Source: Todiramphus chloris collaris
Lineage: Eukaryota; Chordata; Aves; Coraciiformes; Alcedinidae
DNA length: 64,000 bases
Direction of reading: 5' to 3'
Assembly: GCA_025345505.1 (NCBI GenBank)
Contig: JANVCC010000261.1
Location: 4,598,929 to 4,662,928 of the forward strand
Shown: positions 1 through 12,100 of the stretch, one piece after another
Layout: the number at the start of each line of letters is the position of its first letter
Position numbering within the stretch: position 1 is the first letter of the stretch
Notes under the pieces: generated by a model
Database searches by the model: none
What the model saw: only the letters and a program-made list of their open reading frames with translations
What the model was told of the DNA's origin: nothing
Program-made: the position numbers and the translations under genes

Positions 1-64
1 GTTCTGGTTTTGGGGTTTTTTTTAATTTCTCCCCCTTCCTCTTCATTCCTCACCCTCTGCTTAG

Positions 65-149
65 ACAAGAAGAGTACCGGGTGGAGCCCCGCAGTTCCTT
101 TGACACCACAGCCACAGGAAGTGGTTCAACCCAGAATCAGAATCAACGG
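65..149 (+). CDS. PRKDC: PRKDC exon, end of FAT region
   Basis: First exon visible in the window. A long pyrimidine tract leads to ttag at 61-64, and a gt donor follows at 150. The first base completes a codon; 28 codons follow (starting [12 protein letters not shown]), ending in phase 0. The Ser/Thr/Gln-rich stretch looks like a loop. Position and phase fit the next exon, but this segment is poorly conserved, so the assignment rests mainly on splice sites and frame. Confidence 0.75.
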
Positions 150-3100
150 GTGATGATGATGATGTTGAGGGGCTGTCAGCAGCTTTCCCTGGCCATGGTG
201 TCCCTGCCCTGTGCCAGCTGGCTGGTTTGCAGTGGTCCTTTTCAGCTCTCTCCTTCATGGTCTCTGCCCATTCCCGTGGTCACTCTTCCTTAATCATTCT
301 GAAACCATTACCAAGTTATCATTTGTCACCATCTCTATAGACTACTCGTTGTCTTCTGTGCTTTCCCTGCTCTCTGCTGGCCTTCCCAGTCTGCATTCTG
401 GCCCCATTGTCCAAAGGATTCTCCTCTAGTGTTTGGTACCACTCCTGGCCCCATAGAGGCTCTCTTAATTCACACTAGACGCTATGGTAGTAAACATAAT
501 TATCTTAATAAAGTAGAAACATTTTATCAAGAGACAAAATGAAAAGGAAATATTTCCATAGCCTTTTGATTGCTCTTTTTGTTGTCAAAAGAGAGATTAA
601 TTGGCGCTTAGTAAATAAGGTAACTCAAATGCAATCTGAGCAGATTACTGAGGAGCAAGGGTCAGTAAGCTCTTTCTCAGTACTCACCTGTTTCCTTCTG
701 TTTGCAGGATTGGGTTGAGGATGTCAGAAACGAACTGGTAAAAGCTCAGAGAAATAAAAATAAGCTTAAAGAAATGTATGAAGGAATGTTGGGAAATACG
801 GAGGCTCCTGGCTTTGGATTGCTGAGGAAAAGGTTTATTCAGGTATGTGTGATTACTGGGTAGTGGCTTCGTGTGCTTTTCTGGAAGGCATTAGGAAGTC
901 AAAAGGAGGGACCAGATTGCAGCTTGTACAGGTGCTGCAGGACTTGGGGAGACAAGGGATCATGTCAGGGGTATAGAACTGGGATTTCTTTGCTAGAAGC
1001 TATGGACTTATCATAGCTCAGCTCCTACTTTGACTTCCCCGCAGGACTAAATGTTCCCTCTTACTGAGCTTCTGCCTTCCCTGTCCTGCATGCTGCCAGA
1101 TTCTCAGGGCCTGGGTGCCTCCGACCATCTGTGAACCTGCACAGGAATCTGGCCTTGTGTTTTTTCCTTCTGCAAGGATGTATGAGCACTTTAGAGTGTT
1201 TAGCTATATTACACTACTCAAATTTGCTGCTGATACTAAGTTACTTAGGGTAAGTTACTCAGAAAAGTTAGAACTATGAAGAATTACAGAAAGGATTTTA
1301 CAAAACTGACTGAGATCTAAAATACTGAAAAGTCAGTGCAGAAAAATTAAGTGATGCACACAGCAAAAAAACCCAAACCTTAGTTTCATATATAAATTCC
1401 TTGGATTTGAGCTGACTATTGCAATTCAAGAACAAAATCTTGCTTTCTGGTATCTCTGAAAACATCATCTGTGAAACTCCAAGAGCAGCTGAGAAAGAAA
1501 AGCAGCTGATGGTCGTTATTAAGATAGAGAACAAGCCATGGATTTATACATTGACACAGCAGCCTTCTCTGATGCTTGCTGCTTGAATGCTGTAGTCGTC
1601 ATCCTCAGTTCTCACCACAGATACAGCAAAACTGGAGGTTCAGGGCAGCAAGAATCATCAGAGGTACAGAGCAACCTTTGCACAAGAAGCAACTTCAGCA
1701 TTCCTTTACTTGGGCAAGATGCAGTGAAGCCAGAGATGACAAAGCTCTGAACATCAGGAGTGCCAAGCACAAAGTAAATATTCTGTGGAAGTGGCAGATC
1801 CAAAGGAACAGGGAGAAGTATTTGCTCATTCAATACACACTGTAGTGCTGAGCTCCTGCTGCAGGGTATCTGGATGATTTTGTGGATTCAGATAGCGAGT
1901 AAATAACAGAATGGAAAAGGTGAAAATGCTCTAAGAGCTTTTAGATACAAATGCACACTTCTGGGTCCATAAATCCCTGAGCTGCAAATTGCTGGAGGCC
2001 AGCAGAGTGATGCTGCTGTGGAAACGTGGCTGTGTGCCTGTACTGTATGCTCGTAGCCCCGTGGCCAGGGATAGGTGGGTCCAGGTCTCTCCCATATGGC
2101 CATTCTTATGTCCCATAAGCATTAGATAAACTTACCCAGCTGTCTCTAAGGAGATTCCTTCCCCAGGAGCAGGGAAGGTGGAGGATGGGCAAGGTGGGGT
2201 TGGGAGGAGGTGAGATGATCCAGCAGCAGAAAGGACAGTTAGGAGTTTGGGGACATACTAGCCCTTTGAACGTGTTGCTGCAAAATAAGCTGAGTGTCCA
2301 ATGATAATTAACTTTAAACTTGAGAGTATGGGGATAAGGATTTGCAGGATGTGCTGCTGTCGGGGTGGGAGTGGAGGGGAGGGATGCAGTGGCAGGTTGA
2401 GCCATACAGGGTACAAGGGCAGCAAGGAACCTGGCAGGCATGAGGACAAAGGCAGTCTGCCTGTGGTTGGTGGGATGGTTTGTGTGTGGGCTTTGACCCA
2501 TTTCACCCAAAAAATCCATGGCTCTAGAAGGAGGTGACATGTGCAGCAGTAGGGGAGACTGCAGGTAAGGCTGGTGGATTTTTAATTGTTGCTGAATTAA
2601 GCGAACAGGGAGAGGAAAGCAAGGGAGATGCTGGGAGAGGGGTAGCAGGGCTGTTCCCCTCTGCTGAGGGGAAGAGGGAGAGCAGGCTCCTTTCACACAG
2701 CAGCAGCTGTGGGAGAGAAAGGTCAGGGCAATGGTGTCACAAGCTCTGAATTCTCTGCCTCGGGAAGAAACAACGTGTGCTGTGAGGATAACTGTCTAGT
2801 TTCTGGTGTCCTTGCTGGAGAGAAGGAAAAAAAAGAAAAAAAAGAGGTTATATTTCTTGGCTGACACATAAAATTGCTCTAGTAAGTGGAGGATTTCAGG
2901 CTTGTAATCTTCATATGTATTATTTCTATACAATTTAAATTGTAACTTTAACAATAGGAATCCTGTGTTTGTTTTTAACGTGAAATTCCAGTAATACAAA
3001 AATGAAACACTGTTGCTCAACTGTGTTAATTAAAACACAGTGTTAAGGCTCTTAAATACTTGCTGCCTTGAATTTTAAAAGCAGTCGGAGAGCAGAATGG

Positions 3101-6100
3101 AGGAGGCAATCAGACGATCATCTGGAAACAGATTTAAAGTGATAAAGATGTTGACTGCAGCAGTCTCTTCAGAAGGATAATATTTCCTGTATTTTCATTT
3201 ACTTCAGTGGAATAGCTGTGTCCTTCATAGCTTGGGAGAAAAATGGTCAGGCATTGAAAAAACAAGTGAGCTCGCATGTCTTTCCAAGCCATTAATACCA
3301 GTGAGGTCCAAGAGGGGACATCTGGTTTTTCTAGAACCTTGAATTATGAACACAAGAAGTCAAGTCAGTTAACTGCTTGCAGATAATACTTTGTTTATTA
3401 AATGGATCAGTATGAAATGACTTTGCACTTTTCTTTTATCAATTTAAAATACTTATTTTAAAATATGGATTTATACATCTTTACATCCAAAATTATCCCA
3501 GAGCAAATCACAAATAATAAATGTGATCAGAGATGAAATTTGCATTGATATTATCTAACGTGAGACCAGAAATTCTCCAAATACATGAAGCTTTATGGAA
3601 ATGCATTATATATACATATATCTTTTGGTTAGCAAGGAAGGTATGTATGAAACTAGCTTTTCCTTGCTCTGTAGCATGGTTGCTGCTAATTTAAAACACA
3701 AACAAACAACTAAACTGAACAACAACAAAAGAACGCCCCCCCCAAAAAAAAATAAACAACAGGGGGGAGCATAAAAAGAAACACAAAAAAAACCCACCAC
3801 AGAATATTCCTACTCAAGCAAGAAAAAAAATAACTGTAACTATCCATCTGTATTTTTGTAACCATTTGTAAATTGAACAGTTGAGGTTTTTGGAGGGGTT
3901 TGTTGCAGCACTTTGAAAGTGTGATAACTTCTAAAGACTGAGGCATCAATTAAATGTTCTGATAATAAACCTTTTATTTAGATTCGTGGTGGAATTTGTA
4001 TTTGTCTGATAGTTACAAATTTAAATATTTTTATTTTATATTAATATTTCACTAGCTCATCTTAAATTTTTGTAAGCAGCTGAGGTACGTATGTTAAGGT
4101 TAATGAGCAGTGTTATTGATATCCTCACCCAGAATCCAGCCCAGGAGGTCAAAAGGGATACCCTTCTGGTTTTGACATGGCAAAAAGGTTCATGATCTAA
4201 AGCTGCAGTTCTTTGATATCACCAAGTAGGTAAAATGTAGATATTTCTGTGATGATAACTGGCAGGTCTACCAAACAGGCAGTGAAAAGGTTCTGACAGA
4301 CTAGAAATAATGGAGAGGATAAAAGGAATTAAAAAAGAACAGAAGTGGAAGAGTGATTGATCTATTGGGGAGTTCCCAGCACTGGGTTAACAGGATTCCT
4401 TTCTATGAATGAACCTCAGGCTTTTGGGAAGGACTTGGACCATCATTTTGGAAAAGGTGGCTCAGACCTGTTGGACATGAAGGCTAGTGACTTTGATGCT
4501 GTTACAGCTTCTCTCCTCCCAAAAATGAACAGAATCTATAAAGAACCTGGAAACCTGAAAGAATGTTCACCGTGGATGAGTGAATTCAAAGCTGAGTTCT
4601 TGAGGCATGAGCTCGAGGTTCCTGGTAAGTTCCCCTTCAGTGATGATAGCGAGTTGCTACTCATGAGCTCTACTTCTTACGGTGACTTATATGGCTCTTC
4701 TTTCTGGCTTTACACAGAGGGAGATTTCATCTGAAATAACTCTGTTCATTTGTCATCTCTTAAATCTGTTCTTAAGCTGTAGTCCTGATTTTTAAAATTT
4801 ATTTTAAAATTTATTTAAAATTTTATTTTATAAATAAATTTTATTTAAAATGTATTTACCTAAGTACTTTAATATTATTTTTTAAAGCCTGACTCCAGGA
4901 ACCCTGATATATAAAGCTAATATATGTCTAAATCTAGTTCAAAAAGGATGCGTCCTCTGAAACCCTTAAGAACTGCAATTCTAACAGCTTAACAAGGAAA
5001 GAATATTATTACTTCAATGATGAAATCATATGATGTGGGTGATGGATTTTTATGCATTTTAAAATCTTTTCTTCATAGTTTCCATTCTGCCAATTTGACA
5101 AAATATTTGCAAGTGTGTTCTGTTCTTAAATACACTTAAAAAAAAAATAAATCCACATTCAGACTAACTTCTTTCTTTTATCTTTTTCCACTACCACTTC
5201 AGGGCAGTATGATGGAAAAGGGAAACCACTGCCAGAGTACCATGCAAAAATCTCTGGGTTTGATGAACGGGTATGTTTTTAGGTTTGAGTTAAAATTCTG
5301 TGTGGTATAAATTTGTGTCCACGTTGCACCTGAAGAATTTGACAACACTGAGGTTCTTGCTTGTGCGTGCATCTCACAGCACGTAAAGGAAGGTCTGCAA
5401 GTAGGCATTTGTTTCTCTGAGCAACTAGATTATGGCATCTAGGAATGACAGATACACTTCATTCCAGTGATGATTCTGCAAGGTCAAGTCTTCTGTCACA
5501 AATATTTTGCTTTTTCCTTGTCTTTTTTTCCAAGATAAGTGTAATGGAATCCTTGAGGAAGCCAAAACGCATCACCATCCGAGGTAGTGATGAGCAGGAG
5601 TATCCTTTCCTTGTCAAAGGTGGTGAAGACCTGAGACAAGACCAACGTATTGAGCAGCTGTTTGATGTAATGAACATTATCCTTTCCCAAGATGCTACCT
5701 GTAGCCAAAGGAATATGCAGATAAAAACTTACCAGGTCATCCCCATGACAACAAGGTAGGCATCTGTCTTGAAGGGACAGAAATCCTTTTGTGAACATCT
5801 GTTACTGTTGGGATGTTGGGAAGTGAGATTTCCGTGTTCGGAATGTTTTCTGTCTTGGCTTAATTTTTTGATTCTTTTCCTTTTAAAGAACATTGAAATT
5901 GCTTTGTCTGGAAAATGTTTTTCAGAGTACATTTAAATTGGTAGCTTTCAACCTTCTTTTAGCAGGCACTAGAATGTGTTGCTTTGTATTCATGGTGTTC
6001 CTCTGAAATTCAACTCTGAGCTACGTGTTTTCATCTCTGATTTCTTCTGTTCCAGACTGGGACTCATCAAGTGGCTGGAAAATACTTGTACTTTAAAAGA

Positions 6101-9100
6101 ATTCCTTAAGAATAGCATGTCTGAAGAGGAAGACACAAACTATAACAGGTAAAGCTTCGTTTAGCTGTCTAAATAATAAAGGCTGCTGCTAATGGGGTTT
6201 TGATACTGGTGGTCTTGTGGCAGCATTTTCTTTTTCTAAAGGAATGAAATAAAAGCACCTATAAGCAAGGAGGCAGTTTGTGCTTCCTGACCCAAATTAG
6301 TAATTGGCAACTGTTTGTTTAATGAGTAGCATTGTACCTGGCATATCCTCCACCCAGCTTGTTTAAACAAGAGGCTTATAATCATGGGTGACGTCATCAT
6401 CATCACCATTTCCTTATCAGCAGATTGATTTTTACAAGCAAAGGATTTTGATCTCTTGATTTGATCAGGCAGGAAATGGACTTAGGTCAGTGAGGGGGGG
6501 AGCAGAGGGGGGAGGGCAGGGGAGCAGAGCAGAGCTGTTCAGAACCTGGGTTCAGCAGTGAGTCAGTCTGGGGGGACTTGGCAGCAGATGCACCAACCAC
6601 AACTGTAAAAGAACACTCTGTAGACAAGTGCTGGCTTTCAATAAATAAGTTTTCTTCCTCTCGACTGTAATTGGAGGATAGGTATTTATAAAATCGATTC
6701 AATTCTAGCATTTCAGCTTGTTTCTATCCTGGAATTTAGAAATTATCACCAGCAGTTATTACTGCCTCTATTATACCAGTTCTATTCACCAACATTGTTC
6801 TTGGTGCAGAATCTCTTTGGGTTTGCCAAAGTGGTGTTGATGCCATTTGTTTTTACTAGTTCTCTTGTTTATGGGGCAGGTTGGAGGAACCTCCAGCGTG
6901 GAGGTTGGACTCCAAAGAGTCCTTATTTCTACAGTTATTTGAGCAGTTAAGGAACTGCAGTGGTGTTATGTTGGTCTCAATTCAGTGACTGGGAGAGTGG
7001 AGGAAGACTCACATGGAACCACCTCATGAGAGGAAAACATTTCTGATATAGCAAATGTAGATCAGTGTCTTTCTAAAAACAGTTCATGATTGATCTCCTT
7101 TCTTTTATTGTTGTATATAGACTTTAAATATTTTCCAGTATGTTCTTCAATCAGTTATGACCCTTTATATTGAGCTACAGCTGAATGATGGCACTTGCAA
7201 AGGAAGATTCTGATTCAATCCTTGCTGGCAATATTTTACTTGGGGTGGGGGAAATAAATTTCTGAAGTTTTGAAATCCTTTTCTTTATCCTGAAGTGATG
7301 TCCTATAAATGATAAATGCTTGTTAAATGGAAGGGATGTCTGTAGCTCAGAACATGCTTTGCAAGGAAGGCAGAAGGCAGGCACTCTGCTAAGTTGCTGT
7401 CTCACTGGAATAGAAGTTTAATGTCTGGTCCATTTAGTTAAGATGTGAGAAAAACAGCACTGCAACTAATGAAGACTGGCTTCTTATGGATTAACACCTC
7501 AAGTCCAAGCCCCTCTTCCTCCCCTTTTATACAGGCTGAGGAGGTAACAGGCTGCCTTCCTGCATTCCCTGCCTGTTTGGATGGACAAAAGGCAGCACGT
7601 ACTGTGCTTCTCAAAAGGATATGGGACTGTGTTAAAAATATCTTTCCCTCTCTGAAGAAATTATTTTGGGTCTTTCTTCTCAAGGCAGCATCTAATTTTC
7701 ACAGTACCTATTGATAAATTAACACCTTTGAGATGTCTAATCTTCTGTCAAATATGATTGAAGTGCATTCAGAGCTGGAGGGAAGGAGATGGATGGATCA
7801 GATATGCACTGACTGCATAAACTTCATTTCCATAGCAAGGCTAAAATTAATGTAGGCAGTAGCTTCCTGACTCCTCCTGTGCATAAAAATCTCACGGGTC
7901 ATAGCAGCACACAGCCTGCGGATATTCGAGTACGGAGTGGTGAGATAATATAGTGAAATCATCAGCATTTTTTTGAGTTTTGTCTTGTTTGGGGTTTGTT
8001 TTTTTTTTTTGTCCCTAGCAAAAAAGGACCTCATGCTGCCTATTCTGAGTGGCTGTCCAAGATGGGTGGGAAAGCACAACGCATCGCCCGATACCATGTT
8101 ATGTACAGGTAGGTTTGAAAAGAGAACTGCATGTAAAATACACAGAGAGTTGTAGAAATTCCAGGAAAAATGTGATCTGCGTTATAATATGCTTCTAGAT
8201 CTGATTTTTGCCCATTTACTGCTTTATCTTCCTGGAGATGCTCTGCAGGAGGAGTTTCATACTGCCAAAATCACACCAGAGCACAGGAGTGCTTCCAGAA
8301 ACTTGCTCATATCCTTAAGAAGGTGTCTAGAAGCAGATGCTTCTTCAACTCTATTTTCTCAGTGTCTTATTCCTGATCATGCAGTTAGAAAGGTCACCTC
8401 AGAGCCAGAGCACCTGCTGAAGCTGGACAGAGAAAATCGCTGTGATTCATTGAGAATTTAAGGACATTTGATGGTTTGGGTCCTGACCTGAGCATCCTCT
8501 CAGATGAATTCCCACACCTGCCTACATCTAGCACCGTAGGGGGAGGAAGTAAAGTTTCCAGCAGTGCATTTCTGATGCGCTCATAACGTGCTTAAGCAAG
8601 TGTCTGGCTTTTGAAAGGAAAATTTTGACTTGTTTAACTGAGGGTGTCAACATTAGGACATGTATTCCAATCCAGAATGTGCTTTTGAAATAAAATCCCA
8701 ACCACCCCCACTCACCTCACCTTGCATCACAGAGCTGTCCCCTAGAACACAACTGGTCTCCTTGAGATGGTTGGCGTGGAGGATGGATGGAGGGTTGGCG
8801 TGGAGGATGGATGGAGGGTTGGCGTGGAGGATGGATGGAGGGTTGGCGTGGAGGATGGAGGGTTGGTTGGCGTGGAGGATGGAGGGTTGGTTGGCGTGGA
8901 GGATGGTGTGGATGTTCTCAGCACCAGATATGTCGTTCTGTTGCCTCCCCTCGTGCCACACTACTCTGTGGTGTCAGGATGGTCCCTGCTTGCTACTGAG
9001 AGGTTTAATTTGGGCCTCCCTTTCTCTGCATGGAGGAGACTATCCAGCCAGGAAGAGCACAGATGTGTTGCTGTGTTCAAACTCAACCCGTCTGCTTAAT

Positions 9101-12100
9101 CTGGGGGAAGCTAGACAAAACTGTACACTGGTTTGCATTAAGAAATACCCATCTTGGAAATAACTACTGGGAGAAAAAGAGAGGAGGGTGTACTTTTAAC
9201 ACCAGATAAAGAAAAACTGGGGGCAAACTCTGCGTGGCTTGCTGTGCTGGTTACCTGTGTAAGCAAAAAGTGCTGCTGCAGTCGCCTGCCCATCTTACCT
9301 TTCCACGCCCGGGGCGCTGTCGTTTCTGTAGCTGACACTGCTCACAGGATGTCAGAGAATGACACTCTCTTCCTTCACCCCCTCGCAGAACCGCCAGCCG
9401 GACGGAAGCGGTCACGTCTTTCAGAAGCAGGGAGAGCAGCGTTCCAGGGGACCTGCTGCGGTAAGCGCGCTGCCGGCCGCCGCGGGCTGGGGGGCCCAGG
9501 GCGACGGTCCCGCGGTGCGCGGCCACCGCCTCCTGTCGCCCGCAGGAGAGCCTTTGTGAAAATGAGCACGTCGCCCGAAGCCTTCCTGGCTCTGCGCTCC
9601 CACTTCGCCAGCTCGCACGCGCTGATGTGCGTCAGCCACTGGATACTCGGTATCGGAGACAGGCACCTCTCCAACTTCATGGTCAACAAGGAGACAGGTG
9701 GCGTGGTGGGCATAGACTTCGGCTGTGCCTTTGGCTTAGCTACACAGGTACTTGTTTTCTGATTGGTTGGTTACAGCTTTTGCGTTTATTACGTGCAATT
9801 ACGGATCCTCCGAAATGATTATCCTCAGAAATTGGTTTGATGCTTCTCGTTTGCCATCGTTCTGGTGCAAAGTAATCTTCACAAGTTATTTGCGGTTAAT
9901 CGGAAGAAAATCTTGGTTTCCTGATATTCAAGCAGGGAGCTATAGAGTTTCCCAGGGTGTTGTGTATAGTTCAGCCGTGCTTCCAACCGCCCTCGCTAGA
10001 TGGTCATGATTGGAGCTTTGATGTCACAACTTGACCCTGTTCTGCTGCGTTGCATGTTATTTTCTGTTAAGTGTCAGAATTTCAAAGCTTAAAAAGAACA
10101 AAATATTACTTATCTCTAATCCTTCTGTTCCAAGGCTGATTAACTCTTGTTTTCTTTTGACTGTCCTTCCCCTTGGCTAGTTTTTGGGTGTGCCAGAGTT
10201 GATGCCTTTCCGCCTGACTCGCCAGTTTCTTAATCTGATGATGCCAGTGAGAGAGTGGGGTCTCATTTACAGTGTGATGGTCCATGCCCTGAGGGCTTAC
10301 CGTGCGGATCCAGACCTCCTCATCAGCACAATGGATGTGTTTGTGAAAGAGCCTTCTTTGGACTGGAAGGTGGGGGTTTTTGGCCTGCTTCCTTTTTCTT
10401 CATGTGAAAATTCTTAAGCTGTAATAAGGACAAAACTGATCAAAAAGGAAGTATATCTTGAAGCTCACTCGCAGTGTTCCTTTTATCTTCCTTTGTTATA
10501 CTGAGTTCTCAGAGAAACTGAACTTCAAGGGTTTAAAATGACAGAATTCTTTATTGATGGACAAAGAATAGTAGCGCCCGTCTGTGTTGTCAGTGTACTG
10601 TTCTTTATCTACATGGTAATCCTAAAAATGGGGGTGTCTCTTGATCACATTATGCTACTTATGCCAGCAGCATAAATATTTTCAAGTTTTTTTGCATTAA
10701 ACCCCACAAATTTACGTAACACTGCTATATATCGAACTGCTACTTACGGGGTAAGTACTTACTTACTTACTTACTAGTTGCACTTCAGTAACTCCAGTTC
10801 TAAATTAAAGTTGAAGTCATAGGCAGGCTAGATAGCATCTCACTACTTTGCCCTCCATTGCATCTGCAGTTAAGAGTCAGTGGCTTGACTTGCTCTGAGC
10901 TGGCAGCTTAAAGGTCTTTTTAAGTGTGTGATTTATGACAAACACAGCAAATTTGTTTTTGCTTTAGAACTTTGAACAGAGACAGCTGAAGAAAGGAGGC
11001 ACATGGATTAAGGAAATAAACACGTCTGAAGTAAACTGGTACCCTTTGCAAAAAGTCAGCTACGTCAGAAGAAAGCTTACAGGTGCCAATCCAGCAACAA
11101 TCACGTGGTAAGGTGCTCTCCTCTTGCTTCACACTGCTCCACAAAGAGCTCTGGCCGTCTCCCGCGTCAGGTCTTGCTCCCTTCAGATAGAATGGCAGCT
11201 AGGAAAAGAGGAGAAGCAGACAGGGCAAAATTTCAACAAGGCTCCTGTCGGAGTCGTTCTGGTCCACATACAAGCTCTCTGACTCACCCTGCCAGCCAAA
11301 ACACCAGATATCTCCCCATGAGTGTTCTTGTTCCAGCACAGGCCTCCTGAGCAGTTTTACTGCTCCTGGCAGCACAGGTTCCCCGCCCTGTAAGCCTGCT
11401 TAACTTCTCACTCCTCAGGCTCCTTTATGTTCATCTCCACAGCTTTTAGGCTAGGGGTAGTGCTTAAATCAATATGCTTCTGCTGGACAGTTGCTTGAAA
11501 TGGAACCTGAACCAGCTGTACGGGAGGCACAGAGGTAAGCTGCCTCCCAAAAACATCAAATTCAGATCCGATGGCATTCTGGAGTTATTTATGTCAGTCT
11601 AGTCAAGTCTGGCTCAAGCCAGAATGTCTTTAAAGTTCAGCTGAAGTACAATTAATCCCTTCCATCCTCTTCTAAAAAGACATTTTGGATTAATCAAGTT
11701 AAAAAAAAAAGGCAAAGAAAGCAAGCCTGTTTTAAAACCATACAAATACTGAAAAGTGCAGGACTTGGGAGGAGTCCCTTTTGCGGTCAAGGCTGAACTG
11801 GAAAAGGCAACAAAATACTTCTTGCAGACAGAAATCAGGAGGGCAGATAAGGAGATAACAGCTTGGATGTGAACTGCTGCATCCTTCTTTCAGTTAGAGA
11901 CCTTTGACAAGATTGAAATATTCATGGCAAATATCCACTAGTAAAGGATGCCTGAAATCACCAGTGCTCTCTGGCCAAGCCTTCTGCAGCTATTCAATTG
12001 TCTCCACATTTGAAAATTAAAGCTACACGAGTTGTGTTCCAGCACTGCTTTGTATTTAAAAATCCACCTCGGGTTTCTTTTTTTTCCTTTTTGCTTGTTT

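Noticed and set aside
8660-9163. Plus-strand open frame with WRMDGGLA-type repeats
   Set aside because: Product of the 24-bp minisatellite, which keeps frames open; no splice or conservation support.
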